In this document: piece after piece, positions 28,007-40,700 of the stretch
How positions within the stretch are numbered: the first letter of the stretch is position 1
Layout of the letters: every line of letters starts with the position of its first letter
Source of the DNA: Lycocorax pyrrhopterus obiensis
Lineage: Eukaryota > Chordata > Aves > Passeriformes > Paradisaeidae
Assembly (NCBI GenBank): GCA_014706295.1
Contig: JACSVZ010000007.1
Coordinates: 5,139,699 to 5,203,698 of the forward strand
Direction: 5' to 3'
Length of the DNA: 64,000 nt
Made by a program: the position numbers and the translations under genes
The notes under the pieces: model-generated
What the model saw: the letters and a program-made list of their open reading frames with translations, nothing else
Told to the model about the DNA's origin: nothing
Databases searched by the model: none

Positions 28007-28320
28007 TTTCTTGGCTTTCATTTTAGCCTCTGAACACGGGGAAGTCACGCGATGTTCCTGGTGGTCTGCCAGAGCTGAACAGGAAACTTCCTGAGCAGAA
28101 AACACTCACAACACACCAGTAACTCCGAGTGAGGGCTACTCAGTTCTCACTGGAGCGTGAGCGCAGGTGTCGAGACAAACTAAAGAAAAGGTGACCAGCC
28201 TCCGTTTGGGAACTGCGGTCCTTACTCCCACCATGTTTCACTCCCGACACCCCTACATGAAGTCTGTTACTTAACCTGTTCCTAGAAAAAGTACCAGGCA
28301 AGAAGCACTTCGGCTTTTAA

Positions 28321-28394
28321 GCGGGGAGGAAGGAAGGTGTGTGGGAGGAGGTGGGAGCGGGGGTGTGTGTGAGGGGAGTGGGGGGGGGGGGCGG
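28321..28394 (+). repeat. G-rich tract with uninterrupted 12-G run
   Basis: Many runs of three or more G precede a 12-G homopolymer at 28,380-28,391. The plus strand could form a G-quadruplex. It lies about 300 bp upstream of the EIF3M ATG, at the left edge of the CpG island. Such runs are also prone to sequencing error, so the exact length is uncertain. Confidence 0.8.
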
Positions 28395-28460
28395 GTGTAG
28401 ATGTCGCGACCGCGCCCGGGCAGCCCCAGGCTCCGGCCCGGCGGCGGGAAGCGCCGGCAG

Positions 28461-28591
28461 TCCGGGCAGGGCCGAGTCGGGCAGACTCGACTCGGGTAGA
28501 GCGGAGCTGGGAAGGGCCGAGTCGGAAAGGGCGATCCAGGCAGGGCGGTCCGGGTAGGGCCGAGTGGGGCAGGGCGACCCGGGCAGGGCGG
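28461..28591 (+). repeat. GC-rich minisatellite, nine 14-15 bp units, in the EIF3M promoter
   Basis: Nine head-to-tail diverged copies of TCCGGGCAGGGCCGA start at 28,461, 28,476, 28,491, 28,506, 28,521, 28,535, 28,549, 28,564 and 28,578. Five units are 15 bp and four are 14 bp. The array ends 106 bp before the EIF3M start codon. Each unit keeps a GGGCAGGGC-like core that resembles a GC-box. It may act as a cluster of Sp/KLF sites (inference). Confidence 0.8.
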
Positions 28592-28697
28592 TCGGAGCGC
28601 GGGTCCCGCCCGCCCGGCGGCGGGAAGCGGAAGCGGCGCGGCCTGGTGCGGTGGCGGAAGCCGCTCCGCCTTTCCGGAGCGCGGCGTGCTCGGAGCC

Positions 28698-28739
28698 ATG
28701 AGCGTCCCGGCCTTCATCGACATCACCGAGGAGGATCAG
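28698..28739 (+). CDS. EIF3M: EIF3M coding exon 1
   Basis: Encodes residues 1-14 ([14 protein letters not shown]). It ends CAG followed by donor GTCAGC, phase 0. The context GAGCC-ATG-A has a purine at -3. An in-frame GTG four codons upstream is not needed, because the family N terminus begins at this ATG. Confidence 0.96.
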
Positions 28740-31700
28740 GTCAGCGCCCGCGGGGAGCGATCGGCTCCGGACTGGGGGGTCTGGGCCGGGCCGTGTCGGG
28801 GGGCGGTAGCCGGGGCCGGACCTGCCCCGCCGTGCGCGCCGCGAGCGCTCCGCGAGCGCTCCGTGAACTCGTCTGGGCTGTTCCCTACAGAGACCGAGCA
28901 GGCGATAGTGAGAAAACTGAACGTAATGGCTGAAAGATAAACCCTGTGTTTGCAGTTCCCTCTTCAGTGTTCCACCTCCCCGGCATTCCTTTCCATCGCT
29001 CCTCAGCCGAACTTTTTATTTAGGAGAAGAAAACGAGTTCACATATGGGCATTACTTAGGCACCTTGGGTTTGCAGGTTTCTCGGTACTACAGGCATGGG
29101 AACTGGGATTTCTGTCTTTGAGCTGCTGCTTTGTTGTGCCTTTGGATTTGGGGGCTGCTTGTTCCCAGTGTCACTGAAGTATGTATATCTACATACTTGT
29201 ATACGTATACACAATGTATATACGATGTGTATGTATACACATTGGAAATCTGCAAGAAATGCACACACTGCTACCAGCCTTCAGCCCAGTTTTCACTTGC
29301 CATAATGCCTAGTACAGCCCCATCAAGTAGCTGGTCTGAAACATCCTCAGTATAGCAGTTTGTCCCAGGGCATTTAGCTCTGTACTCTGGTTCCAAAATG
29401 ATTGGACACCGAGCGTAATGTAAACGACAGTTCGTGTCACAGCAGCCTCCCGGTCAGAGATGCTCTCTGCCAAAAGTTGCATGGCCTCAGATTGTTTCTG
29501 AAGGGCTGTGGTTTTGCTGCTGAAGCCCTGAATTGTAAAGGTAATGAATAGGCCTGTTGCTGAGGGAAAGGTGTTTCCCTGGTGTAGGTTTAAGTCCTAA
29601 CAGTGTAAGGCAGCTCATGGCATTATAAGGCCGGGTTGAATGGGGCTTTGGGCAGCCTGGTTTAGCGGAACATTCCCTGCCCATGGCAGAGGTGTGGAAC
29701 AAGATGATCTTTAAGGGTCCTTTTAACCCAAGCCAGTCTGTAATTAGATTAGAAACTGTTTTTAGGTTGTGTGAAGACAAAGTTCTGCCCTCCCTAAAGT
29801 GGCTTTGTTTATACCTTTTTTCTTTTCTGGTGAAGAGGCAAGTAAATGGTTTTAATGTTTGTCTGAAGTTTGCAGAGGGAGTAAAAGATATCAAAAATTC
29901 ATAAGAAAGTCACAAAAACTTACTAGGCCTGCAGTGCAGTACCCAGTTGTAAGTGACACATTCACACTGTGAGAAAGCCCAACAGCTCTGTGACCTGTTC
30001 AGTCACTGGCAAAACAGTAGCAGGTGCAGCATCTGGCAGAACAAAAATCTGTGAGAAATTTAATTACTTTGACCTTGTTGTGTGCAAAACAACTGTTTTA
30101 TTTTCTATGTGTTGTCTTTCTCTTTTTCAAGGCTGCAGAACTGCGAGCTTACCTGAAATCCAAAGGAGCAGAAATCTCTGAAGAGAACGCAGAAGGCGGA
30201 CTTCATGTGGACTTGGCACAGATTATTGAAGTGTGTGATGTGTGCCTGAAAGAGGATGACAAAGGTTTGCATCTCTGAGTCTTGTTGATTTTGCTAAACT
30301 TATGGCAGTCAGTGCTTTCAAACAGTAACCATTGGCAGAACTTAGAAATGTGTAGCATGTGTTAAAACACAAGCCGTGCATCGTCATAAAAATGGAAGTG
30401 CTTATTTCCATCATTTCCATGGAGTATTTGCATGTGCTCTGCCCTTCCTTTCTCCAAAGATCCAGCACCCTTTGAAGAAGTCAGAAGCCGAGCTAGACTG
30501 TGCTTGTAATGAGGGCGTAGACACTTGTATGTAAAATAGAGGTTTTGATGCTCAGGTGTCATTTTGGGGAATAAATAATATTTTCCACATGTAATGAATT
30601 TTATTCTTGGCCTTTGCTTGACTGGTATTTGGGCAGACTGAAAAGAAGACACAAAACTGGTGTGGTTCAGTTTGGAAAGGATGGAACACCACACTTAAAA
30701 CAGAAACTGGAGACGGTTTGTAATACACCTCATTGTTCTTGAGGATGTTTTGCCTGTGGTCTGGGTATCCGTTGTGCTCCTGGTAAAATGTTTTACTGTA
30801 CTTGAGCACTAGTTACTATTGTCACTCTAGAACTGTGGGCAGTTCCCTGGATGTGTAGGCAGAAAGCCACTGTGTGGAACCTAGAGTTCCTCTGATTTCT
30901 CTTATGTGTAAGCAGAGAATTCAGAGCAAGTGTGTATCAAATACCACGTTCTGTGTTGACCTTAGAGTGGTAATTCTTGCATTACATGGAGATGTGTTGG
31001 TGTAAGCCCACCTGAGCCAAGTCTCTGGTACATTCTGATGAATATCCAGGTTAATATCTTGGCATTTTCTTTCTTTAAAAGTTCTTGCTCATGCAAAGTG
31101 GTAATTCATATCAAAAGTAACTTTTCAGCATGAGGTAGCTACTGATTGCTGCTTGCAGTTTCAAACAGCTGTATGTTTTTGTTTATGCAGATGTTGAGAG
31201 CGTGATGAACAGCGTTGTCTCTCTGCTTCTTATCCTGGAACCTGAAAAACAAGAAGCACTGATTGAAAACCTGTGTGAGAAGTTAGTAAAATTTCGGGAA
31301 GGAGAGCGCCCATCTCTTAGACTGCAGCTGTAAGTATTGTACAGAGCAAAGTGAGAAATGGTGGACTCTGCAAAGTAATCGTGCCTCTAAAGAGGAAGGA
31401 TTATCTTGAATGTCTTTAAATGAAAGTGTGGGGTGTTGCAGGAAGCACTGTTTTCTACCTTTTCACTGTCATAAAATAGAAGTACAATATTTTTTCTTTG
31501 TGTATTAAAAAGTTAAAATGCATAGTTTTCAGCTTGTTTGCTGAAAGTGAGCACAAAACCAGAAGCTGTTACAGCTCATCATGGATGTAAGGTGCTGCCA
31601 GATGCATTGTCTGTACTAGCAAGTGTCTTAATGAAACATTTACGTGCACTCCAGGAATGTTTTTTGAAACCTCTAACTCCGTTGTTGGTTGTTTGTGGTT

Positions 31701-34700
31701 TAGCCTGAGCAACCTCTTCCATGGCATGGACAAGAACACTCCTGTGAGGTACACAGTGTACTGCAGCCTTCTGAAAGTGGCCTCGTCCTGTGGTGCCATC
31801 CAGTACATTCCAACTGAACTAGACCAGGTAATTAAGTGGCCCATCAAGTTGTGGCCTTTGTATGAAATATGTTGCACCTAACTGTGACTCAGAGCTGATA
31901 CAGACCATCTCTTACAAATTGCCAGAGCCTAAAGAAATTGCTGTGAAGATGATTAGAGAGATGCAACACCTCTCCTATGAGGGAAGGCTGAGAGCACTGG
32001 GGTTGTTCCACCTGGAGAAGGCCCCAGGGTGCCCTTATTGCAGTACTTTAAAGGGGCCTCATTAAAGAGGGAGAGCAACTTTTGACGTGGGCAAATAGTG
32101 ATAGGACAAGGGGCAATGGTTTTAAACTAAAAGAGGAGAGATTTAGATTTTAGATGTTAAGTTCTTGACTGTGAGAGTGGTGAAGCACTGAGCAGGTTGC
32201 GCAGAAAAGCTGTGGATGCCCCATCCCTGCCAGTGTTCAAGGCCCAGTAGGATGGGGCTCTGAGCAATTTCATCTAGTGGGCGGCATCCCTGCCCATGGC
32301 AGGGGGCTTGAAACTAGATGCCCTTTAAGGTTCCTTACAACCCAAACTATTCTATGATTCTAAATAAGAAATGCAGAATACAGGTTTTGTCTTTTAAAGG
32401 CCTGTCTGCAGAATCTAAGTGAAGTTGCTGTCTATTTTTCATTTCTGATGGTGATCATATATAGATGTGTGTTTGATTCTTGTGGTGAAAATGAAAGTGA
32501 GAAGCTTTGATCAAGAGTGAGGAGTCAAGTTCTTGTCTCTTGCTCTGGAATCAGAATATGTGAGAATCACTCATCCTTAGTTAGGAAGTAACGTGGAGAG
32601 CACAGACTTTTGGCTTCTCATGGAAAAACTTCAGGTACTGCCTGGAGAGCTTGCAGGTCAAAGGACCTAAAAGAGAAATCTCTGTGCAAGATATTTTTAA
32701 TCCTTTTCTGCTTGGGAGAAAATGAGGAGTATTTGTAGCGTTATTTTAGTCTTTTCCTGAATGCTTCTTTTTCACTTGTATTCTACTTAGGTCCGAAAAT
32801 GGATTTCCGACTGGAATCTGGCCACAGAGAAAAAGCACACTCTCCTGAGACTGCTCTATGATGTCCTAGTAGACTGCAAGAAAAGGTATAAAAGACAAGT
32901 TATACATACTAGATAACTCTGTATTTTGATGTACTATAGGTGATCTGTAGGGGAGGTATTTCTCACATGACTTGTAAAATTAATCTGTACCGATAATTCA
33001 ATCCAAATATACTTGTGGGGTTTTTTGGGTTTTTTTTAAGCATTGCTGTATTAAACCGGTGTTCCCAAGAATATTGAAGTTAGTGGTGAATTAGCTGCAA
33101 ACCACAGACTCCCAAAATAACACTTATTTCTTTCTATAAATATTCAGAGCATTGTAGCATTATGCCAAGTTTATTATTTAATTGCACTTTTGACATTTTA
33201 GTGCATGGTAGTGCTATCTCTTACTTAATGATGTGGGAAGGCTTATCAATCACGGTTAACAGAATCAGTCTTTTTATGTAAACATTACCTTCAGGACAGA
33301 GCTTTCCACTAGTCATGGAAATTTATGTCCACAGAATACCTGCTTGGCCATTTTGAATTATTATCCTGGATCATAAGAAGCATCTTTGATCTAACAAACT
33401 TGGCAGACCACTGTATTCTGGCATGTAGAGTAATCCTGTGTGTATGGTGCCTGTAAATTAATGCAGGTCTTAACTGAGAGCTGTCATCAGTTTATCTTGC
33501 AGATGTGATACAGTGGATTGAGTGCCCTGGCCAGGGCTACAGAGGTGGGCTGCTATCCAGTGGTTTAGGGTGTAGTTCCACAACAGCTCAAACCTATCTA
33601 AACTGCCCTGTAGTTTGGAATGGGGATGTGGGGGGTGTGTGTTGCTTGCTCCTGCCCTTCCACTCTGTTTTCTGAGTTACTTTTCCAAGGTTGTTTTTGA
33701 TTTTTGTAGTGAGGCAGCATCAGGACCCCTCCACTGCTGACTCACAGTGGTACCAGAACTGCACTTACATTTTCCGTGTTTGCATAACCTTGTACTGCTG
33801 CAGAAGGAAGTTCTGTCCTGCACCCTCTGTTCCTGCCTGTGGGCATCTGTGTGACTGCACAGGGTGTTGGACTGGGGACATGACCTTACTGGGGGTTTAA
33901 AAAGGCAAGTGTGAAGCTGTCACAAGTGGAGAAGAGTTCCTTCTGTCAGGACAGGTGGCTTATTCTGCCCTGCTGGAATTGTAGCCTGGAAATGCTGCAT
34001 CAGCATAGCAGGATCGTTTCTAGCTAACCTCAATTTAGGGATGATTAATCCTCATGGAATAGTTACTCTGTGAGCTACATTACTGGGAATTCTTGTTTGT
34101 AACACTCAAATGCTTTTGCGTTGATAGTTCTGTATGGCAGATTTCAAATGGTCAAAATAAATTCAGAAATGTTAATCATAGATCTTTTCCATGGCTTAGT
34201 GCTTACCTTGTTTCAGAAATACTACACTGATAACATTCCTGCACTTTTAAACACTTTCCATCCTGTTGATTTATTGTGAGGTTTTAAGTAGTTTCATTCC
34301 CAAACTTAATAGCCAGCTATTTTTAGCGAGCCTTGCTATCAAATCAGTGGATTAAACTTTAGTTTTTGTTTCCACTGCTACCAGTAACTTTGCTACTAAA
34401 TGGTTTTTGCTTACTAGCCATAGGTGATATTTTTAAGATAGCCAATAAAACCTTCCACAAACCCTGTAAGAAATGACTCCTTCACTCAGTATCCTTGCCA
34501 TGGGTTGCATCAAGCTGTTCACTGAGCAGAGCAGTGTTTCAGAGCACTTGCACTTCTCTCCAGAAAAGAAAACAAGAAGTGACCCTGGCACCTTTGACCT
34601 GGTTCACTCTCCTGGATCAGTGGGCAATGTTTGCAATAGTATGGGAAACTCACAGCAGCATTCCAGCTGTAGCACTCAGGAATGTTGCTCTATCTAGCAG

Positions 34701-37700
34701 TATGGGAAGATAAGTGGGAACTGAAAAGTAAGTGATAAAAATCAAACCTCAGTTACCATTGTTGATTTATAATCAAGGGAGAAGAACTACCTTGTTGAAG
34801 ACAATTGAATTCTTTCGTTTGCTTGATTTATGTTTTAACTTTGCTCATTGTGGCATAGAGATGGTTTTCCATAACTAACAGACTTTCTCGCAGTGGATAA
34901 GTTGGTAGTTAACAGATTGGTAGCTCCTAAAAAGTAGATGATGCAGAGGTTGTGTGGTGTCCCTTTTCCTATGGTGACAAGTGAAAGTTTATCAAACCTT
35001 TTCTAGCCACCTTGATGCAGTATAAAGCTGGTCTCTGCTGGCAGGATTCAGCAGCTTTAGCCCTGCCCAAGTTAAATTCAAACAGGTCTGGCAGGTCTGG
35101 TTATTAATACTTGTAGCAAAAAGCTCAGCATGTCAGGCACCTGCGGAGTAATTGTTTCGTTTCATTTTAGTTCCATTTAATACCATGTAATGTAGAGGGA
35201 CTCGATTCCAACATGTCACTTAAGTCTCTGAATGCTCTGTTGTGGTTTTTTCCTTCCTTTTATCTACCATCACTCTTAAGCTCTCACTGGCTTTTTGTCA
35301 AGTTATGCATCTAGACTGGCAGGTGGAGCCAAGAGCACTTGTTCAGGCTGTTTTGCTAGAAAAAATGTTCACATTTGCACCTTAGGTGAGACACATTTAA
35401 CAATGAGCTGTGGTAAAATAGTGATCTGTATGAGAGCTCTAAACATCCTAATTTACAATAGTAATCTGACACTAAATAGAATATAAGACTAAAGGCCTGC
35501 CATATTTGCTGAGGTTCACAAGAATTTAGCACAGAAAGTTTGGGAGTAATTGTCTTGTAGCATTCTGTTGTTTCCTAGAAATACAAGTGAAAAATTCCAC
35601 TCCTTCTCCACTCAAAAATAACAAAAAAAAAAGGGTGGGGAATTGAAAATAATATTTGAAATTAGTTAAGTGATGGTTTTCAATTTTTGCTCCTAAGGGA
35701 AAGATTAGGACAGGAAAATTGCCAGAAAACTGTAACACAGCTCTGAAGTGTACAAGAACAACTGCTGAAAAGCTTTTATTAAATAAAGAGTTGTGTATTC
35801 TTAGGTTGAATAGCACATGAGCTGAGCCTATTTGATTGAAAATATATATAGTGCCAGTCCTGTATTAAACTGGTCCTTTGTCTCCTAGAACGTCTAGTGT
35901 TGGTAAGATTTCACCAGTGCTACAATCATAGTCAGTCATAGACTGATTTACATGCAAATGCTTCTCTCATATACAAAGCTGCCTAAATATTTTTTTCAGT
36001 GATACAGAACTGCCAGTTCATTTACATCAATATTGGTTACCAGGGTAAAACATAAGCTGACCTCTTAAATGCTGGAGTTTTGAAACAAATGTTTTATTAA
36101 AACTTATGTCCCTGAACATGCTTCTGGAATGTTTTGGGATCTATAGAAAATGCCTCTGCCTGGGGTCAAACTGTATTCGTTAAATGTACATCCAGATTAT
36201 GTATGATATTGGGTGTTGCCCACGATGTCCTAACTTTTGTGCTGCACATCTCTCAGATCTGGTGAATTCTCTGAGAACAAACTTCCCTCTATAGAGTGGC
36301 TGTCAAACAGTGGTACGGTGAAATTTCAAATAAATACCCATATAAAGACAGTGTTATTGTACTGCAAAACCCATTCAGACCTGTGCTGCTGTATAGGTTA
36401 AACCTCTGTCTCAGCACAGAACATACTGGGCATGTTGTGTTGGTTTGTTTTTCCCTGTGCAGTTTATGCTATTGGCCTAAGTCATTAATGCAAATTGAAA
36501 CTTTATTCTTGCAGGATTTTGTTTTAAGGAAAATTGTGTGTGCTTTTAGACCACATGGGATAATTTGTTGTAAATTTTGCAAAAAGCATCAGCGGTTGCT
36601 GGCCTTGTTGGTGGTAAAACTGTTTAGTGAAAATAAATAAAATCTGTTAAAATGACACAGTAATGATCTCAGAGCTGGTTTGCAGTAGTATTGGTGTTGT
36701 TTACAAGATTATCTGCGTAGACAAGGCTGTAGGTTTGCTCAATTTCTGAGAGGGAGTTGTTTTTCTAAAAGCTGTCGGAGCAGTGCTGGAAGCTGTTTGC
36801 CTCACAGCAGCCTCAACCAGTCTCATTGCTGGCTGCGTAATTTCATCAATAAAATGAGCAGCTCTCACTCTGAATACTTGAAGAAAGAATCTGTGAAAGA
36901 AGAGAGCAGCTTTTATACAGTCATTTTCCTGACCATAAATATTCTTTAAGAGATGCCATTTTACATTTGAAATAAACTTTGCAGCGCTACTTATTGCACA
37001 ATGATTAAATCCAGATGTGCATAAGAGGAGCATTCTAGTGAACCATATAAAGCTGTTCCTAGCTCAGAAAGCTTTTTCCATAACCAGCAGGTAATTTATC
37101 AGTTTAAGAGAATGAAATGAAGGGTGAAGATAAACATTTTGTAGAACAAGAATTGAAAGAATACATCCAGTTAATTTGTTCTCTCCACTAGAATTAAAAT
37201 GGATCATCTACATCTTTTTCAAGTGTAATTTAATTTGACCTATAACATCATAATGGAATTATTTAAATATTTGAGTGCCTTGTTGGAACTATTTTTCCAG
37301 TAGTTCTGAGGTAACTTCTTTTTTTTCTATAGTGACACTGCAGCAAAAGTAATGGTGGAGCTATTGGGAAGTTACACAGAGGACAATGCTTCCCAGGCTC
37401 GAGTTGATGCTCACAGGTAATACTGACTTCCCAGTTTCCTTAAAAGTAACTTTTCCTCAATTGCCAAATATTTTGATCACTTTACTATTAAGAGTATTGA
37501 ATGGCCTGACAGGCCAAGGGCCCTGCCACGGCCTTTTCTGTAGCATTGCTGACTCAATCAAGAGTTTGTCTCTGCAGTCTGCAGTAGGTCTGGTTGTTTG
37601 TAGGCACAGCCAGGTTTATTCCAGTGTGCAAGTGCACAGGAGAGTTCCTAGTCACTGCTGAGAGAGATCAGCCTTGGGTAAGGACTTCCTTTACATCAGC

Positions 37701-40700
37701 TGTGCACTCAAAATCTGTACTGGAGTCCTTTATTTCAGATTTTTTTTACTTTTTGCCTGTTTTATTATCTAACCTTCAGCATTCTTTTCAAATAGTACTT
37801 TCTCTTGAAAAGACATTGGTGCTGTCTTCTCTATGAGCAAGTACAAAGAATGTGAACTGCACAGAATTAAGCTTACCTGTTGGACAAGCTGGGACTAAAT
37901 TGATTTGCAACAGTGCATTTTCCCCACTGGCCAAAATGAGTAAATGCCTGTATTTTGATGTTCTAACTATCATGATTTTTCTTAGGAATTAGTTATTTAA
38001 GTTCTGCCAGATGTGCACTACTAGTAGTTCTCAAGGGAGTTGTTTATACTTAACCATGGAGGAAAATCAGGATGATTCCTTTGGAAAATTAGTGTCTGTG
38101 CAGAAGTGGAAACTTCACTGGCTCCCCTACAGCAACCTGCAGCCTGTTCCCTCTGAGAGAACCCGGGTGCCCAGGGCTGTGTCTCTGCGGAACTCGCGTT
38201 CTCCTGGTGTCCTTGTGTGGCAGAGGGAGCCAAGGCTTCTGATGTGCTGCTGAGAAAAGCTTTCATCTGGAGTTCCTGTTTCTAGTCTGGAGCTGCAACT
38301 GATAAATCCTGGGCCTTGCACTGTTTGGTGTTGGGGTTTTCTCTGTTTTGTGTCACATATTCAATTATAATTAAATCTTCCAAAACAATTCTATGACATT
38401 TTAGGAGGACAGTAAAAATGCCTCTAGGAATGAAGGCTGTGCTGGAAATAAATGCATAGATGGAAACTGTAGGGTGATCTGTGGTTTTACCACATGGCAC
38501 ATTTCATTTGGGATACTGGACAAATTACTTCATGCTTTCTGTTCCTTGGTTTTTCCATCTGTAAAATGAAGATTAAAATTGGAATGTGACATGTGTTACC
38601 TTTAATAATGATTGAAAACCTTCATGTGTTTCCTAGAAAGCAAGGAACAGCAAATTGACTTGCACTTAGTCATAAAGTAAGTAAGCATTTTCCTTTTCTC
38701 GTCAGATGTATTGTACGAGCATTGAAGGATCCAAATACCTTTCTCTTTGATCATCTTCTTGCCTTAAAACCAGTCAAATTTTTGGAAGGAGAACTTATTC
38801 ATGATGTAAGTAACTTTGTTTTTAGTGAGATGGTTAGATAGCAGTAGACTGCTTTGTTTTAATGTGTCTTTTGAAATCCATTAGAATAGTTATCTGTGTC
38901 AGTAATCCTGAGCTGCAATGGGCTATTCCTTTTTATAGTCTTTAAAATTAAAATTGCATGTGGAATGTTTCCCTTTCAAAGTTTCAGAAACTCAGTTACA
39001 AGTCCTGTCCTCACATGAGTTCTGTAGCCAATCTTAAGTCTGGGAAAAGGAAGTAAGCTCAGCACAGACTGCCCACAGCTATTGACAAAAGACAGAATTT
39101 TAGCTCTTAACATTCTGTTCAATACCCATAGTTTCTATCTATATCTGTCCAGCCTGCAAGATAATATTTTAACTGTTCTCATATTTGTTTTCCATCTTCT
39201 AGCTTTTGACAATTTTTGTAAGTGCTAAACTAGCATCCTATGTCAAGTTTTATCAGAACAACAAAGACTTCATTGACTCCCTGGGTAAGTTTTCAGATCA
39301 TACATTTCTGATTATTTACGTGGTTTAAGGTATGGAAGCCACAGACTGCTTGAGTTTGAATCCATGTATTGAAGCAAGGAATTTCGTAACAGATTAGAAT
39401 TTGTAGATGATAACCTCTGCTAGATGGTGAGTGGGCCATCTAACTATGGTTTGTTCTTTGAAAACAAGCTGGTTTATGGCTTTGGAAGAGAACTATGGGT
39501 TTACCCCGTTTTTTTTCTCTTAGAACTCCCCTCCTGAAAGGTTTAACACATTCATACTCTATGCTAGGAGATCATAACTGCATTGAGTAAACCTTCAGCT
39601 TGTATAAATCTCCTGGTTTTTTTATGATGAATAACTTTGTAACAGCAAATACTTCTGAGCAGTAAGATAAGGCATGTAATTGTGTGTGTGTGTGTGTGTG
39701 TGCCTGCATGTGCTGATGCATTAGACCCAGCAAGCCACAGTCTGTCCCAGTTAATTTGTTTCATCACATGAAGCAATGTGATGGAATGTTAATGTCAGCA
39801 CCCTCTTTATTTACACACTGTGGAAAAAAGGAGTAGTAATTAACACTTTGACACTCCCCCGTTGATGTGTAATTGACTGTTTCAAAGGAGCACTGGTTCA
39901 TAAGCTATTGCATGCATTAAAATTACGTTTTTTATATTCCAGCTTTTTAGGACAGGGGTCAGTGACAATGCAGAAATTGCTCAATGATGCAGATTTTTTT
40001 ATTACTGCATTAAGGTTTTGACATATTGGTAATGAATAAATGTTTCCATAAAAATATGATTTTTTTTTTATAACTTTGATTTTGAAATGACACTTAAACA
40101 CTGCATTGGATGCATTTGAGGAAAGCCATAGTTTTGCTAAAACAGAGTTTAGTGCAGCCTTTTAACACATGCATTATTTTGTTTAATGGAGTGTGATACA
40201 ATTCTTAGAATAATTGCCCTTAGAGCTTTAAAATTGTGGTACTTTGGGTATTAAAATGATGGAAATACCAATGGGATTTTTTGGTGGATAAAATTAGCAG
40301 CAAGTTTTTGGTAGCTTGTAAATGTGTATATAGGATAAGTGTATCTTTAGTCACATGTATCTGAACATTAGTTATGCAGACATCTTACGCTTTTCTTTCT
40401 CAGGGGAAAGTGGGTTTTAGGTTTATCTTTAGGTATTTGTCCACAGAAGTATTTGCTGAAATTGCTGTTATGCCAGCATTTGAAAGAATTTATAGAAAAT
40501 TAATTACACATATATGTAGCAGTAATTGTATTATACTCAATTGTTGTGATTTCTTTTGCCTTGCCTCCAGTATCTGTGCTTCCCTCCATGAATTAATTCA
40601 GTGTGTGATGTTTCAGTATATCTAAGATTCATATAATCTTAGTAAAATCCTTAAATACCTGTGTAACTGTTTGAAAGACAGTCTTAACTTTCACTTATGC

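Larger units (their letters stand above)
28321..28900 (+). promoter_or_regulatory. CpG-island promoter of EIF3M
   Basis: A block dense in G, C and CpG stands out from AT-rich flanks and surrounds the EIF3M start codon at 28,698. I see no TATA box at a sensible distance. Three ETS-type cores lie close upstream: CGGAAG at 28,628-28,633, CGGAAG at 28,655-28,660, and TTCCGG at 28,672-28,677. This is typical of a TATA-less housekeeping promoter. A pyrimidine run 'CCTTTCC' at about 28,669-28,675 could be a 5'TOP-like start, but the transcription start cannot be fixed from sequence. Confidence 0.85.

Noticed and set aside
1..28300. WT1 or WT1 antisense RNA, expected neighbour in the human gene order
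   Set aside because: No C2H2 zinc-finger motif or other WT1 segment was found on either strand. WT1 presumably lies further left, outside the window.
28271..28726. 151-codon minus-strand open frame across the EIF3M promoter
   Set aside because: It is Pro/Arg/Gly-rich because it reads the GC-rich minisatellite in reverse, has no domain, and stop codons are rare in such composition. It is a shadow of the CpG island.
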